Part shown: positions 17,072 through 25,593 of the stretch, one piece after another
Numbering within the stretch: position 1 is the stretch's first letter
How the letters are laid out: each line of letters begins with the position of its first letter
Origin: Parahoeflea halophila
GTDB taxonomy: Bacteria; Pseudomonadota; Alphaproteobacteria; Rhizobiales; Rhizobiaceae
Assembly (NCBI RefSeq): GCF_900220985.1
Contig: NZ_OCPC01000001.1
Location: 536,836-600,835 of the forward strand
Direction: 5' to 3'
DNA length: 64,000 nucleotides
Position numbers and translations under genes: made by a program
The notes under the pieces: generated by a model
Seen by the model: the letters and a program-made list of their open reading frames with translations, nothing else
Told to the model about the DNA's origin: nothing
The model's database searches: none

Positions 17072-17869
17072 TTAGACGGGCTCGATGTTGAACATGTTGA
17101 GGGGGAATAATTTGCCCTGCGTTTTCGGGTTGGACTGTTCTGTCGGAGCCTGCATGTAAAACTCGTAGTCGAACCATTTCCAGGTGTCCGACCAGGTCCA
17201 GCAGCCGGCATCACGATACACCTGTGCGACCTCCTCACAGAAAGGCTTGTTCACGGGCAGATGCACAGCATCCTTCTCCCGGTCATCGAAATAGGTGGTC
17301 GCCAGGGGCAATGCGCGCTCTGAACAGTAGTTCGAGATCCACAATTTGAAGCCAATCTCCTTGCGCAGAAAATCCACCGCCCGGAAGACCTGGACATGGT
17401 CTTCGTGACCATATTCACCCCAGGGGTTGTGCGTGAAGACATTCGTCTCGGGCGACAGCTGCGGGCGCAGTTCCCTGACCAGTCGTTCAAAGTTATCGCG
17501 GTAGGTGGAGCGAATGCGTTTGCTGGCCGGGCTCCCCTTCCCGACCGCCCGCAGGAGCGTCTGTTTCAAGTCGCGCAATTCGGTCACAGATCGTAGTTCG
17601 ATGCCGTAGGGGCTGAGTTTCGGGTTCTGCCAATCCGCGCAGCCATAGGTCGCGGCTTCCGGAATCTTGAGTGAGGAAACATTCGGCCTGGGAAAATTTG
17701 ACAGCGCTTTTGATCTGACGGCTCCAATGCTCGGGTCCGGCCAAAAATCCTCAAAAACCAGCAAGACCTTGTCCACCTGATGCAAGACAGCGCCAAACCA
17801 CAGCATCTCGTCATCAGGATGCGCAGCGATGATGATCGAATTCTGCAGAAACTCCGGTCTATTCGTCAT
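17072..17869 (-). CDS. PIG-L/LmbE family deacetylase
   Basis: A 265-residue zinc-dependent N-acetyl-sugar deacetylase-like protein. The metal motif AHPDDE is at residues ~16-21, and the second site is in HNPWGEYGHEDHVQVFR (HxxH-type). No signal peptide is seen. It starts three bases after the BioF2-like acyltransferase gene, so the two form an operon. Such pairs occur in surface-glycan and glycolipid loci, suggesting modification of an N-acetylated glycan, but no glycosyltransferase is nearby. The C-terminal ~80 residues, rich in Trp and Tyr, are less typical of the family. Confidence 0.82.
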   Translation of the reverse strand: MTNRPEFLQNSIIIAAHPDDEMLWFGAVLHQVDKVLLVFEDFWPDPSIGAVRSKALSNFPRPNVSSLKIPEAATYGCADWQNPKLSPYGIELRSVTELRDLKQTLLRAVGKGSPASKRIRSTYRDNFERLVRELRPQLSPETNVFTHNPWGEYGHEDHVQVFRAVDFLRKEIGFKLWISNYCSERALPLATTYFDDREKDAVHLPVNKPFCEEVAQVYRDAGCWTWSDTWKWFDYEFYMQAPTEQSNPKTQGKLFPLNMFNIEPV

Positions 17870-17872
17870 GAG

Positions 17873-18913
17873 CTACCTAACCAGCCGATTTCGCAAAAAT
17901 TTCCGCGCCAGTCTGCCCTTCAAGGTCCGCGTATGTGAAAATAGCGACATCTGTTCGGCTCGGGTTCCATATTGCTGCTTGAATGGCTCATCGCCGATGG
18001 TGAAATCGAAATTGGTGCCGCCTCGCTGCATCCAGTCCTCGATCACGCCTTCATACAGTTGCAGCCCCGGGGAGTGTCGTCCGTGCGCCTCATAGTCAGC
18101 GCCAATCAGCAGATACAGGAAGCGGCCATTGTGGGTCAGGCCAAACAGGATGCTGGCAACGCTCCCATCCGAGGTTATCAGCCAGGTCTCAGCTTCACCC
18201 GACCTGGCACCCTGAACGGCAGCCTGAGCATAAAACGATTTTACCTGTTCCTGCTGGATCGGATCGCCGTCGAAACGTCCCTTGCGCAAACGTGACAACT
18301 CGTCGATCGCCCGCACAATTGCATCTGGATCGTCCAGCCGGTCAACTGAGACCTCGTGCTGGTTTCTCCAGCGGCGGCCTTTCCGCGCCACCATGCTTGC
18401 CGTTTTCGGGTCCATTTTCCGAACCCGCCAATCTTCGAACGGGGGCTGCAAGTCGACACTGTGTGCCGAAAAGCCGAGTGGCTGCGGAGATGTGCCGGTC
18501 AGTGATTGCCAGGCGCCAATGTGCTCGCGGCGGCAAGGGCGAATGCGCAGGACATCATAAGCCCCCAATGCCTGTCGAACCGCGTCCTGAAGATCACGGT
18601 CGGCACGCAACTGCTCATCGAGCCCTGGTGACAGGACCGGCGCGGCGTAATCGCTCACCCCAAGATCGGTGGATTCCAGCAATACGATACCGGCTCTCCG
18701 TCGCTTGATCAGCGCAACAAGCCCTTCCAGCCGGCCTTTCTGGCGGAAGGTGACGATCCACGGCTGAACGGGATGGGCAGGAGCCAGGATGGAATAGAAG
18801 CAACTCAGCCACGTCGGAGACTGAAAGCCGGTCGCATCGGAGCAGGCAAACAAATCGCGGTATTCTGAACTCTGGAACTCAAAATCCGTCTCTACAGCGA
18901 GATCAAATGTCAC
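17873..18913 (-). CDS. BioF2/CelD-like GNAT acyltransferase
   Basis: A ~346-residue protein with a double GNAT-like fold of the Acetyltransf_6 (BioF2-like, CelD) group. Typical segments are FQSPTWLSCFY near the N terminus, RKGRRWRNQHEVSV in the middle, and GLQLYEGVIEDWMQRGGTNFDFTIGDEPFKQQYG near the C terminus. Members are linked to exopolysaccharide or cellulose production. GTG 18913 is chosen because GAGG lies six bases before it; TTG codons at 18925 and 18928 have no such site. It is first of a two-gene unit with the PIG-L gene. Confidence 0.78.
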   Translation of the reverse strand: MTFDLAVETDFEFQSSEYRDLFACSDATGFQSPTWLSCFYSILAPAHPVQPWIVTFRQKGRLEGLVALIKRRRAGIVLLESTDLGVSDYAAPVLSPGLDEQLRADRDLQDAVRQALGAYDVLRIRPCRREHIGAWQSLTGTSPQPLGFSAHSVDLQPPFEDWRVRKMDPKTASMVARKGRRWRNQHEVSVDRLDDPDAIVRAIDELSRLRKGRFDGDPIQQEQVKSFYAQAAVQGARSGEAETWLITSDGSVASILFGLTHNGRFLYLLIGADYEAHGRHSPGLQLYEGVIEDWMQRGGTNFDFTIGDEPFKQQYGTRAEQMSLFSHTRTLKGRLARKFLRNRLVR

Positions 18914-19390
18914 TGAACGCCTCAACAAGCCAGCTTAAGTGGCACACAGCATTGTTTTAATTCGCCAGTTTTGACACTCCTGATATTAAAATTTAGTTAA
19001 TCTTACAATTATCATTATTGTACTATTAATGCACTACATCTATTACATAGAGATATAGTAAACTTGATATATACTAGACATTTCTCAGCAAATATAGCGC
19101 GTTACAGAATATTTAATACTCTCAGATGCTTCGGATGCAATCGTTCGATGCGAATGAGGGGGCGCACATTGCGCTGCGGATTTTGGCCTCGGCCGCCCTG
19201 GCTGGCCCAGGATAGTTTCACCACATGCGGAAATGGCGACCAAAGCCAGGAGTTGAGTATTGATGAATTGCGCGGCGATCGGCTTAACCGCAAGGAGCAG
19301 ATATGCATGCGCAGTGCACAAACAGCAGTTTCCTGCCCCAAGAAGACTTGCCCGGTTTTCTGTCCCGGACCATGGCCTGATGGCCTTAAG
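18914..19390. other. AT-rich intergenic region
   Basis: About 480 bases without a supportable gene. The part from 18955 to 19080 is strikingly AT-rich for this genome, with long A/T runs and TTGACA at 18971-18976 on the plus strand but no well-spaced -10. It must contain the promoter of the minus-strand acyltransferase/PIG-L unit. The base composition suggests foreign DNA or a silenced, H-NS-like-protein-binding region. Confidence 0.5.
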
Positions 19391-19738
19391 CTATCCCGGC
19401 AGCCCCGACGTCACGAATTCCGTCTCCACAGCCCCCAGGCGATAATGAAACCCATTGCGCATCTTGTTGTGAGTCAGCCGGCCTGCCTCGACCACGGCAG
19501 CATCAACCGAGGGGAACTCCGCCCAGTTTCTTTGCTGCAGCTGATTGGATCTGTAAGTCTCGCAAACAACCCGGGCGCCGGGCCTGTCACCGGCTTCGAT
19601 GGTGATTGCGTAGACGGTCAGTGCTTTCGGCAGGGCACGCTCCAGCAATATGGTCTGAAAAACTTCCAGAGCACCGGAGTTCTTCTCATCTGCAGGAGAT
19701 GGAATAAGCATATCGTAGAGGTTTGTTGGACACCCCAT
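19391..19738 (-). CDS. Hypothetical protein, 115 residues
   Basis: I do not recognise this small protein. ATG 19738 follows CGGGAGCCTCAG, a good ribosome-binding site, which supports it as real. It has no signal peptide or membrane segment. The middle and C terminus (VYAITIEAGDRPGARVVCET, later FPSVDAAVVEAGRLTHNKMR) vaguely resemble WGR-type domains in spacing, with a strand, a turn and a helix ending in NKMRNGFHY, but the WGR motif is missing. It is alone between two long non-coding stretches. Confidence 0.5.
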   Translation of the reverse strand: MGCPTNLYDMLIPSPADEKNSGALEVFQTILLERALPKALTVYAITIEAGDRPGARVVCETYRSNQLQQRNWAEFPSVDAAVVEAGRLTHNKMRNGFHYRLGAVETEFVTSGLPG

Positions 19739-20030
19739 CTGAGGCTCCCGCCGAATCGGTTGCAAACAACGCACGAGTACATTTACTACTTAAGTTTTCT
19801 CTAAATTCTGGAACAAGGTCAACTTGCCAGAACTGTTCATTGACTTTTCGCAGACAACAGGCACCAGCCGGCATCTTGAAAGGCGCCGATACGGATCTGC
19901 AGCAAGCACAATAATGCCGGGATACTCAGGCCTACGGGCAGTTCGGCGCGTACTGATACCGGTCGCGTCACCGGACGCCCGCGCGCAGACTCACAAAAGA
20001 ACAGAAATACCGCCGGTCAACACGCAGGCG

Positions 20031-20699
20031 TTACCCGATCGCTTCGACGATCTTGCGCAGCTCAGCGGTTCTCGCACCCAGCATCAGCACATTCTTGAGC
20101 GCCGTCTTCGGGTCGGCGGTGCGGAACAGCACACCGTTGTTGCGGATCTCGCGGTTGATCACCTGGCGGCGCTTTTCGCCGTCGAGCTCGCTCTTCATCG
20201 CCACGGCAAAATACATCCGTGAATAGCCGGGCTTGACCCGGTGAAAGAAATGCCCGTCGGCGATGCTGCCCGCCGTTTCCTCCGCGGTGGTGCCGGTGGC
20301 TTGGTCAGGAGCAAAGTCGGGACTGATCTCGGCGGTGAAATTGGCGATGTAGAACCCCCAAGTGATATCCTTGTGATCGGCAAAATCGGACCTTGACGCC
20401 GTGACATGGACGTAGCCGAGATGCGGGGCGGCAGCCAGCGTCTTGTGAAAGATGATCTTGGGGAAGCGGATGTCGGTGTGGAACCTGTTGAGCCGCTGAT
20501 GTGTCTTCTTGCCAGCGTTCTCGAGCCGGGCGCCGGTCCGCGCCGCGACTTCTTCATGGGTCAGAAACCGCCGCTCTTCCTCGAGCCATTCCTCCGACCG
20601 CGCAATCCGTCCGGTCCTGAGAAAATTAGTGTGGAGTGCCTTAGCGGGGACGGAAGCGGGTACCTTTTCGTTGGCTGCGTAATATCTGAACATCGCCAT
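20031..20699 (-). CDS. Conserved-looking hypothetical protein, 222 residues
   Basis: I do not recognise the family with certainty. The protein is soluble, with no signal peptide, and has a regular composition and codon use like the neighbours. Charged N-terminal segments (RIARSEEWLEEERRFLTHEE) precede a mixed region containing FPKIIFHKTLAAAPHLGYVHV and GFYIANFTAEI, which reads like a beta-rich domain. Two start codons are possible (20699 and 20693). A perfect 7-bp inverted repeat lies just upstream. It is not in an operon; the next gene on the same strand starts over 300 bases upstream. Confidence 0.7.
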   Translation of the reverse strand: MAMFRYYAANEKVPASVPAKALHTNFLRTGRIARSEEWLEEERRFLTHEEVAARTGARLENAGKKTHQRLNRFHTDIRFPKIIFHKTLAAAPHLGYVHVTASRSDFADHKDITWGFYIANFTAEISPDFAPDQATGTTAEETAGSIADGHFFHRVKPGYSRMYFAVAMKSELDGEKRRQVINREIRNNGVLFRTADPKTALKNVLMLGARTAELRKIVEAIG

Positions 20700-21024
20700 A
20701 TTGAGACCAAATCCTGGTTTCCATGGCCAAAGATATGGCCATCAATGGTTAACCAAATGCTGTGTTCTCGCCCCCGACAAACGACCGACAAACATTTGAC
20801 CTGGCCCTCTGGTACAATGAGGCGGCTCATCATCCGGCCCGGCGGAAGACTTGCGGGTGCGAGCAGATTGTTTGATAGGAGGCGCAGCTTGCGCGAGTCC
20901 GGTGCCGCGGAGTGTCAAGCCGACACGCCGCGCGTAAATTGGAGGCGCCAAGGCCGCTGTAACGCTTTGAAATGATGCAGGCCCGACCAGCAACCAGCAC
21001 CGCAACACGAGCTGTCCACAGGAC
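20700..21024. other. Intergenic region with an operator-like palindrome
   Basis: No gene is visible in these 325 bases. Near the 20699 start, ATGGCCA (20723-20729) and TGGCCAT (20736-20742) form a perfect inverted repeat with a 6-base spacer, a plausible repressor site. The rest is ordinary non-coding sequence containing the 3' side of the ornithine-cyclodeaminase-family gene and the promoter of the hypothetical gene. Confidence 0.5.
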
Positions 21025-21960
21025 CTAGCGACCCTTCAGCGCCTGATAAACCGCGTGCGCGATCATCACGTCGAGATGAGCGCCACCGCCATTCTTGAAC
21101 ACGGTGATCTCGTCCGGGGTCTGACGGCCCGAGCGCCCCTGCACGAGGTCATGCATGTCGCCCTCGATGTCCTCCCTGGCAATCACGCCTGTTTGCATCG
21201 GGATCATCAATTCACCGATGTGGCCGATGGTGGTGGCAAAGCTGTCAACGAACAGCCGCCCGCGGGTCAGTGCAGCATCGTCGGCCTCGCGCATGGCAGG
21301 CGTGTAGGCCCCGACCAGATCAACATGGGTGCCGGGCTTCAGGGCGGCTCCCCTGATCAGCGGCTCGGTCGACATGGTGGCCGACGAGATCAGATCGGCG
21401 CGCCCGACGGCGGCGTCGAGATCGGTGACGATTTCGGCGGCAATGCCGTCTTCAGCGAGCGACTGCCTCAACGCTTCGGCGCGGGCCTGCCCCCGGTTCC
21501 AGACCAGCACCTGATCCAGCGAAGGCCGCACCGCACGGTGCGCATCGATCAGCGGCCGCGCCATCGATCCGGCGCCGATCATCAGCATGGTCTTCACATC
21601 CGGCCGCGCCAGGCAGGACGCCCCAAGCGCGGAATCGCCGGCCGTCTTCCAGGCAGTCAGATCGACACCCTCGAGCACGGCCACCACATGGCCCTGCGCC
21701 TCGTCAAACAGCAGCACCTGCCCCTGCACCGACGGCCTCGGCGGCGTCAGCGACGGGTTGTCGGGATAGATCGTAACCGCCTTGACGCCCGACGCCAGAC
21801 CGGGGATCCAGGCCGTGCGCACAAGCATCTTGCGCCCGGCATTTTCCACCAGGGAATCCCTCAGATCCGCCGGAGGCATCATATGCCCTGCGCGCAGCGC
21901 CTCCACCGCAAACGGCCAGGAACAGACCCGCCTGATATCGTCTCCGGTCACAATGCGCAT
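21025..21960 (-). CDS. Ornithine cyclodeaminase / mu-crystallin family protein
   Basis: A 311-residue NAD(P)-binding enzyme. The N-terminal dimerisation part has GVKAVTIYPDNPSLTPP and QGQVLLFDEAQGHVVAVLEG, and the Rossmann domain has TMLMIGAGSMARPLIDAHRA. The family includes ornithine cyclodeaminase, alanine dehydrogenase and ketimine reductases, so the exact reaction is open. ATG 21960 is preferred to GTG 21966 because GGGAG is five bases before it. It stands alone, downstream of the phasin gene's terminator region. Confidence 0.87.
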   Translation of the reverse strand: MRIVTGDDIRRVCSWPFAVEALRAGHMMPPADLRDSLVENAGRKMLVRTAWIPGLASGVKAVTIYPDNPSLTPPRPSVQGQVLLFDEAQGHVVAVLEGVDLTAWKTAGDSALGASCLARPDVKTMLMIGAGSMARPLIDAHRAVRPSLDQVLVWNRGQARAEALRQSLAEDGIAAEIVTDLDAAVGRADLISSATMSTEPLIRGAALKPGTHVDLVGAYTPAMREADDAALTRGRLFVDSFATTIGHIGELMIPMQTGVIAREDIEGDMHDLVQGRSGRQTPDEITVFKNGGGAHLDVMIAHAVYQALKGR

Positions 21961-22098
21961 GTTCACTCCCTTATCCTATTCAAAAACTGCCGCACCCTAT
22001 GCGCCCACGCACCCGTCGCGCAAGCCGGGCAGAGCCGTTCGCCCGATCCGGCGGAGCTGTCGCAGAAGACTGATGGCGGTGCGACCCACCGAAACGGC

Positions 22099-22130
22099 AA
22101 CGGGCCGGTGACGCGATGCACCGGCCCGTT
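22099..22130 (-). terminator. Perfect 12-bp hairpin after the phasin gene
   Basis: AACGGGCCGGTG (22099-22110) and CACCGGCCCGTT (22119-22130) form a perfect 12-bp stem with an 8-base loop. On the minus strand it begins 22 bases after the phasin stop. The following sequence has only short T-runs. It separates the phasin gene from the cyclodeaminase-family gene. Confidence 0.65.
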
Positions 22131-22152
22131 CCAATCGCTGATAGCAGAAGCC

Positions 22153-22593
22153 CTATTTCCTGGTCTGGCCCATCATCATCTTGCGGGATTCCTCGAGTGT
22201 CTCCTGCATGTTCTGCTGCAGCACCTTGAAGGCGTCGGTCGAGGATTTCTGCGCCAGCCCGGCGAGCTCGCTGGTATTCCTGATCGCGGTTTCGAAGGAG
22301 CGCTTGGCGAACTCGGTCTGCGCCGTCATCATCGCCTGCGGATCGGTGGCGTTCGTCTTCATGCTTTCCGCCATCGCGGAGATTTCGCTGAGCGCTTCCT
22401 GAACCATCTCGCGCTGGCGGGTGGCGATTTCCGTGGCGCCGGATCCGGCCGTCTTGGCGGCAGTGTCGAGCGCCTGCAGGTTCTTCCTGTGCCGCTCGAC
22501 CAGCACCTCCAGATCCGGCGAGGGAAGCTTCATTTCCTTGCCGAAATTCATGAACATGGAAACCAGGTCCTCGGTGGCTTTTTTGTCGGTCAT
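22153..22593 (-). CDS. Phasin family protein
   Basis: A 146-residue, highly charged, almost all-helical protein with many Ala, Glu, Lys and Met residues, matching phasins that coat polyhydroxyalkanoate granules. Segments such as DPQAMMTAQTEFAKRSFETAIRNTSELAGLAQKSSTDAF are typical of the Phasin_2 type. ATG 22593 has GGAGG six bases upstream; the frame is open further but without a site. No PHA synthase is in the window. It suggests the organism stores PHA, which would fit with acetyl-CoA from phenylacetate. Confidence 0.8.
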   Translation of the reverse strand: MTDKKATEDLVSMFMNFGKEMKLPSPDLEVLVERHRKNLQALDTAAKTAGSGATEIATRQREMVQEALSEISAMAESMKTNATDPQAMMTAQTEFAKRSFETAIRNTSELAGLAQKSSTDAFKVLQQNMQETLEESRKMMMGQTRK

Positions 22594-22772
22594 GGAAGTC
22601 CTCCGGGTTGCGGCAGGGTCGGCCCCGCCGGTTGCGATCCCCTGACTATACAGATCTCGCGCCCCAGCACCAACGCCGCATCGGCCCCACTGCGCAGACT
22701 CGTTTTTCCGCACCAAAACAGGGACTTGAACGCAGAACCGGACTCAAGCTGCGACGCAGTTGAATCACTGCA

Positions 22773-23378
22773 TTATATGAGCGGTGTCGAAACCTGGGGT
22801 GCTTCGGCGACAGGGTATGGCACTGACGCAATGTTGCGGTTTTCGGGTTTGCGGGCGGCAAGCCGCAGCCCTTCGGCGACATTGATGCGGCCGATCGACT
22901 GCTCGCCGGCGAACTGCATCCTGGCACCGAACCTGCGCGCAAGCGCCTTCATGGCATGGTTCTGCGAGCCGGTCTCGACGATGATCGTCGACACCTCGTT
23001 CTCAGATGCGGCCCGCAACAACACCTTTAGCAAGATCGTGCCCAGGCCCTTGTGGCGCCAATCGGAAGCAACGGAGAAGGCCGATTCGCCCTGACCCGGC
23101 GCGATACGCTCACCGGTGTGCAGCTCCGCCACGGCCACCAGCCGTTCATCAGCGAAGGCGCCGATGACGATGGCCTCGTTCAGCGAGCGTTCGATATATC
23201 TGTCGAGCCAGTAATCTGAAACCAGACCGTTGAAGCGGTCGCGGAAATCCTCGAAATGAAGCTCGTGAATGTGGGTGCGAAAAGCATCGGCGTCTGCCGG
23301 GCCGAGATATCTCAGTTTGATATCATCGCCAACGGCAAATTGCGGGTCACTTGGTTTGAACAGAAACTTCAAGAGCAT
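22773..23378 (-). CDS. GNAT family N-acetyltransferase
   Basis: A ~201-residue acetyltransferase. The acetyl-CoA loop is VASDWRHKGLGTILLKVLLRAA (motif A, RxxGxG/A) with conserved strands before it (VIGAFADERLVAVAELH). The substrate is unknown; it resembles the GNAT domain attached to, or found beside, Pat-like enzymes. AGGAGG lies three bases before ATG 23381 and six before ATG 23378, so 23378 is taken. It is divergent from the antiporter, with a CRP-like site between them. Confidence 0.85.
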   Translation of the reverse strand: MLLKFLFKPSDPQFAVGDDIKLRYLGPADADAFRTHIHELHFEDFRDRFNGLVSDYWLDRYIERSLNEAIVIGAFADERLVAVAELHTGERIAPGQGESAFSVASDWRHKGLGTILLKVLLRAASENEVSTIIVETGSQNHAMKALARRFGARMQFAGEQSIGRINVAEGLRLAARKPENRNIASVPYPVAEAPQVSTPLI

Positions 23379-23460
23379 CATCGACCTCCTAAGGTCATTC
23401 CTCCCGAAATATCCTGCCCAAGATCTAATGTTGCACCGCAACAGATTCAAGACACGTTTG

Positions 23461-23476
23461 TGTGACCGAAGTCACA
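23461..23476. promoter_or_regulatory. CRP-type palindrome between the GNAT and antiporter genes
   Basis: TGTGA (23461-23465), six bases, then TCACA (23472-23476): an exact match to the E. coli CRP half-site consensus with correct spacing. It is about 100 bases from the antiporter start and 90 from the GNAT start, a good position for controlling either. Which CRP/FNR-family protein binds is unknown. Confidence 0.55.
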
Positions 23477-23569
23477 TTCGGTGTGTGGGCATTCCGAGGC
23501 CATTGCAACTGTTCGGCCCGGCCTTTTCGTTGTAACACATGGAGTGCCAGACAGGCCGGGGACACGATT

Positions 23570-24814
23570 GTGCAGCACGAACCCTTCTTCGCTTTCAATT
23601 CCTATCACATCGCCCTAGCAGTCATCGGCATGGTCGTCATCCTTGCCCGCTGGCTGCCGCGGCTGGTGTCCCGGCGCGAACCAGCGGCGGCGCCGCTTGT
23701 GATCCTGTTTGGCGCGGCGGCCGCCTTGCTGGTGCCCGGTCTGCCTCCCGTGCCCGATCCGCGCCAAACGCCGCTGGTCTGGGAACTGGTGAGCGAGCTG
23801 ACGGTCATCGTCGCGCTGTTCGGTGCTGGAATGCGTATCGACAGCTTGCGACCGTGGAACCGCTGGAAAGCCACCTTCCGCATGCTGCTTTTCGCCATGC
23901 CGCTGACCATCCTGGCCGTGGCCCTGCTGGGTATCGGTGTGGCCGGGCTGACAGTGGCTGGCGCCATCCTGCTGGGCGCGGTGCTGGCGCCGACGGACCC
24001 GGTGCTGGCGGCGGATGTTCAGGTCGGTCCACCGCATGAGGGGTCGGAACACCCGGTTCGTTTCACCCTGACCACCGAAGCGGGGCTGAATGACGGGCTG
24101 GCCTTTCCCTTCGTTTATCTCGGCCTGATCGTGGCAGCGGAAGGACTCAATCCCGGCGTCTGGGCATTGGACTGGATCCTGCGCGATATCGTCTACCGTA
24201 TCGCGCTCGGCGTCGGCATGGGCTGGCTCGGCGGCCGCGCCCTGGGCTTCATTCTTTTCTCGGTTCCCAGAGGCTCCGTGCTCGCCGACACCGGATCGGG
24301 TGTCATCGCGCTCGCGGGTGTGCTGCTTTGTTACGGCTCGACCGAGCTGATCGAGGGCTATGGCTTCATTGCCGTGGCGGTGCTCGGGCTGACATTGCGG
24401 CGGATCGAGGAAGATCACCCTTTTCACCGAAAGCTGCACGATTTTTCCGAATCCATCGAGCATGCCCTGACCGCGCTGCTTCTTCTCGCCCTGGGCAGCG
24501 TGCTGCCGATGCTGTTCATGGACTTGACGTGGCCGCACCTTGTCGTCGCTGCCGCGCTGATCCTCGTCGTCCGTCCCCTGTCGGGGTGGCTCGCCCTGTC
24601 GGGAACCGGACTGGACAGCCAAAGCAGGATGGTAATTTCGGTCTACGGCGTGCGCGGCATCGGCTCGATCTATTACCTGTGCTACGCGGGCAGCCACATG
24701 GAGTTCATCAACGAGGCACAGCTCTGGTCACTCATTGGCCTCGTCATCCTGATGTCGACGATCCTGCACGGCTTCACCGTCGGCTGGGCCATGGATGGCC
24801 TGACGGAGGACTGA
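23570..24814 (+). CDS. Cation:proton antiporter (CPA1/NhaP type)
   Basis: A ~414-residue inner-membrane protein with about 12 hydrophobic segments. The family motif LAPTDPVLAADVQVGPP is at ~140-156 and TLTTEAGLNDGLAFPFVYLGL at ~164-184, with the Asp typical of ion-binding CPA1 exchangers. The short C terminus lacks a regulatory RCK domain. GTG 23570 is chosen because GGGGA lies before it and the upstream part of the frame is Cys/Arg-rich and unlike a membrane protein. Likely Na+ or K+/H+ exchange for pH and salt control. Confidence 0.87.
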   Translation: MQHEPFFAFNSYHIALAVIGMVVILARWLPRLVSRREPAAAPLVILFGAAAALLVPGLPPVPDPRQTPLVWELVSELTVIVALFGAGMRIDSLRPWNRWKATFRMLLFAMPLTILAVALLGIGVAGLTVAGAILLGAVLAPTDPVLAADVQVGPPHEGSEHPVRFTLTTEAGLNDGLAFPFVYLGLIVAAEGLNPGVWALDWILRDIVYRIALGVGMGWLGGRALGFILFSVPRGSVLADTGSGVIALAGVLLCYGSTELIEGYGFIAVAVLGLTLRRIEEDHPFHRKLHDFSESIEHALTALLLLALGSVLPMLFMDLTWPHLVVAAALILVVRPLSGWLALSGTGLDSQSRMVISVYGVRGIGSIYYLCYAGSHMEFINEAQLWSLIGLVILMSTILHGFTVGWAMDGLTED

Positions 24815-25165
24815 CCCGTATCCGGCTCGACGGCGTCGCAGGATGATACAGCTGACGCGCGCAAGCCCGGCGGTAAAGACGGAACGCCCGCAACAGGCTT
24901 TCTGTCCGAGGTCCACCTCACCGGCGAAACCGCCGTACCCGCAAATTTCTCGACTGCCACGCGAGTGCAGACCTGGGCGCGCGAGCAGACCGGTCAGATG
25001 CAATAACGGCCAGAAAGTAGCCAGCAGCATCTAAATCAAAAGCCGACAACCGGTTGCAGCATATACTTTAAGACAGGAAGACAACCCCATGATTTTTACG
25101 GCTTGATTATTGTTTGCATTTATGTAGCTTCATTTTACGAGTCGCTAATTAATCGCAGAAGTAGA
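24815..25165. other. Intergenic region before the receiver/kinase module
   Basis: About 350 bases without a gene. The first half is G+C-rich; from about 25020 to 25165 it is AT-rich, with TTGATT, TTGTTTGC and several T-runs, as expected for the promoter region of the downstream three-gene module. No -10/-35 pair is convincing, and no FNR or CRP box is visible. Confidence 0.5.
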
Positions 25166-25579
25166 ATGTCAGACAGACATATTTGCATCGTTGACGACGA
25201 CAAGGACGACATCTTCCTTATGTCGACTTCGTTGAAGCGGCTCGAAAGCAAAACGGCGATGCGCTTCAGGGTCAGCGCATTTTACAACGGCCAGGATGCG
25301 TTCGATTACTTCTCCACCGTTGAGAAACACGATACCGATCTGCCGGACTGCATAAGTCTCGACATCAACATGCCCGGCATCGACGGCATGGAGCTGCTTC
25401 GGCGGCTTCGCGAAATGAACCACCTCGCCCGCGTACCGATCTATATCGTCAGCACGACCGCCAACATCAAAACGCGAAGACAGGCATTGTCATACGGCGC
25501 CAATGGTGCATTCGCCAAGCCGGAGACGATTGCAGACATGCAGGCCATGCAAAGGGAATTGCTCGCCATACCAGAGTGA
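25166..25579 (+). CDS. Single-domain response regulator (Rcp1-like receiver)
   Basis: A 137-residue receiver with no output domain. Acidic residues Asp10-12, phospho-acceptor Asp66 (in CISLDINMPGIDG), the Ser/Thr patch STT at 96-98 and Lys118 are all present, so it should be phosphorylated. The extra loop before Asp66 and overall length resemble cyanobacterial Rcp1, which pairs with phytochrome-type kinases. ATG 25166 opens the conserved VDDDKDD region; the frame extends upstream without support. It is first of a three-gene unit; its stop overlaps a GTG of the kinase frame, though the kinase probably starts at 25594. Confidence 0.9.
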   Translation: MSDRHICIVDDDKDDIFLMSTSLKRLESKTAMRFRVSAFYNGQDAFDYFSTVEKHDTDLPDCISLDINMPGIDGMELLRRLREMNHLARVPIYIVSTTANIKTRRQALSYGANGAFAKPETIADMQAMQRELLAIPE

Positions 25580-25593
25580 AACTGAGGTACCGG

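Noticed and set aside
21055-23094. A 679-codon plus-strand frame
   Set aside because: It runs antisense across the cyclodeaminase-family and phasin genes and has the His/Arg/Pro composition of a shadow frame.
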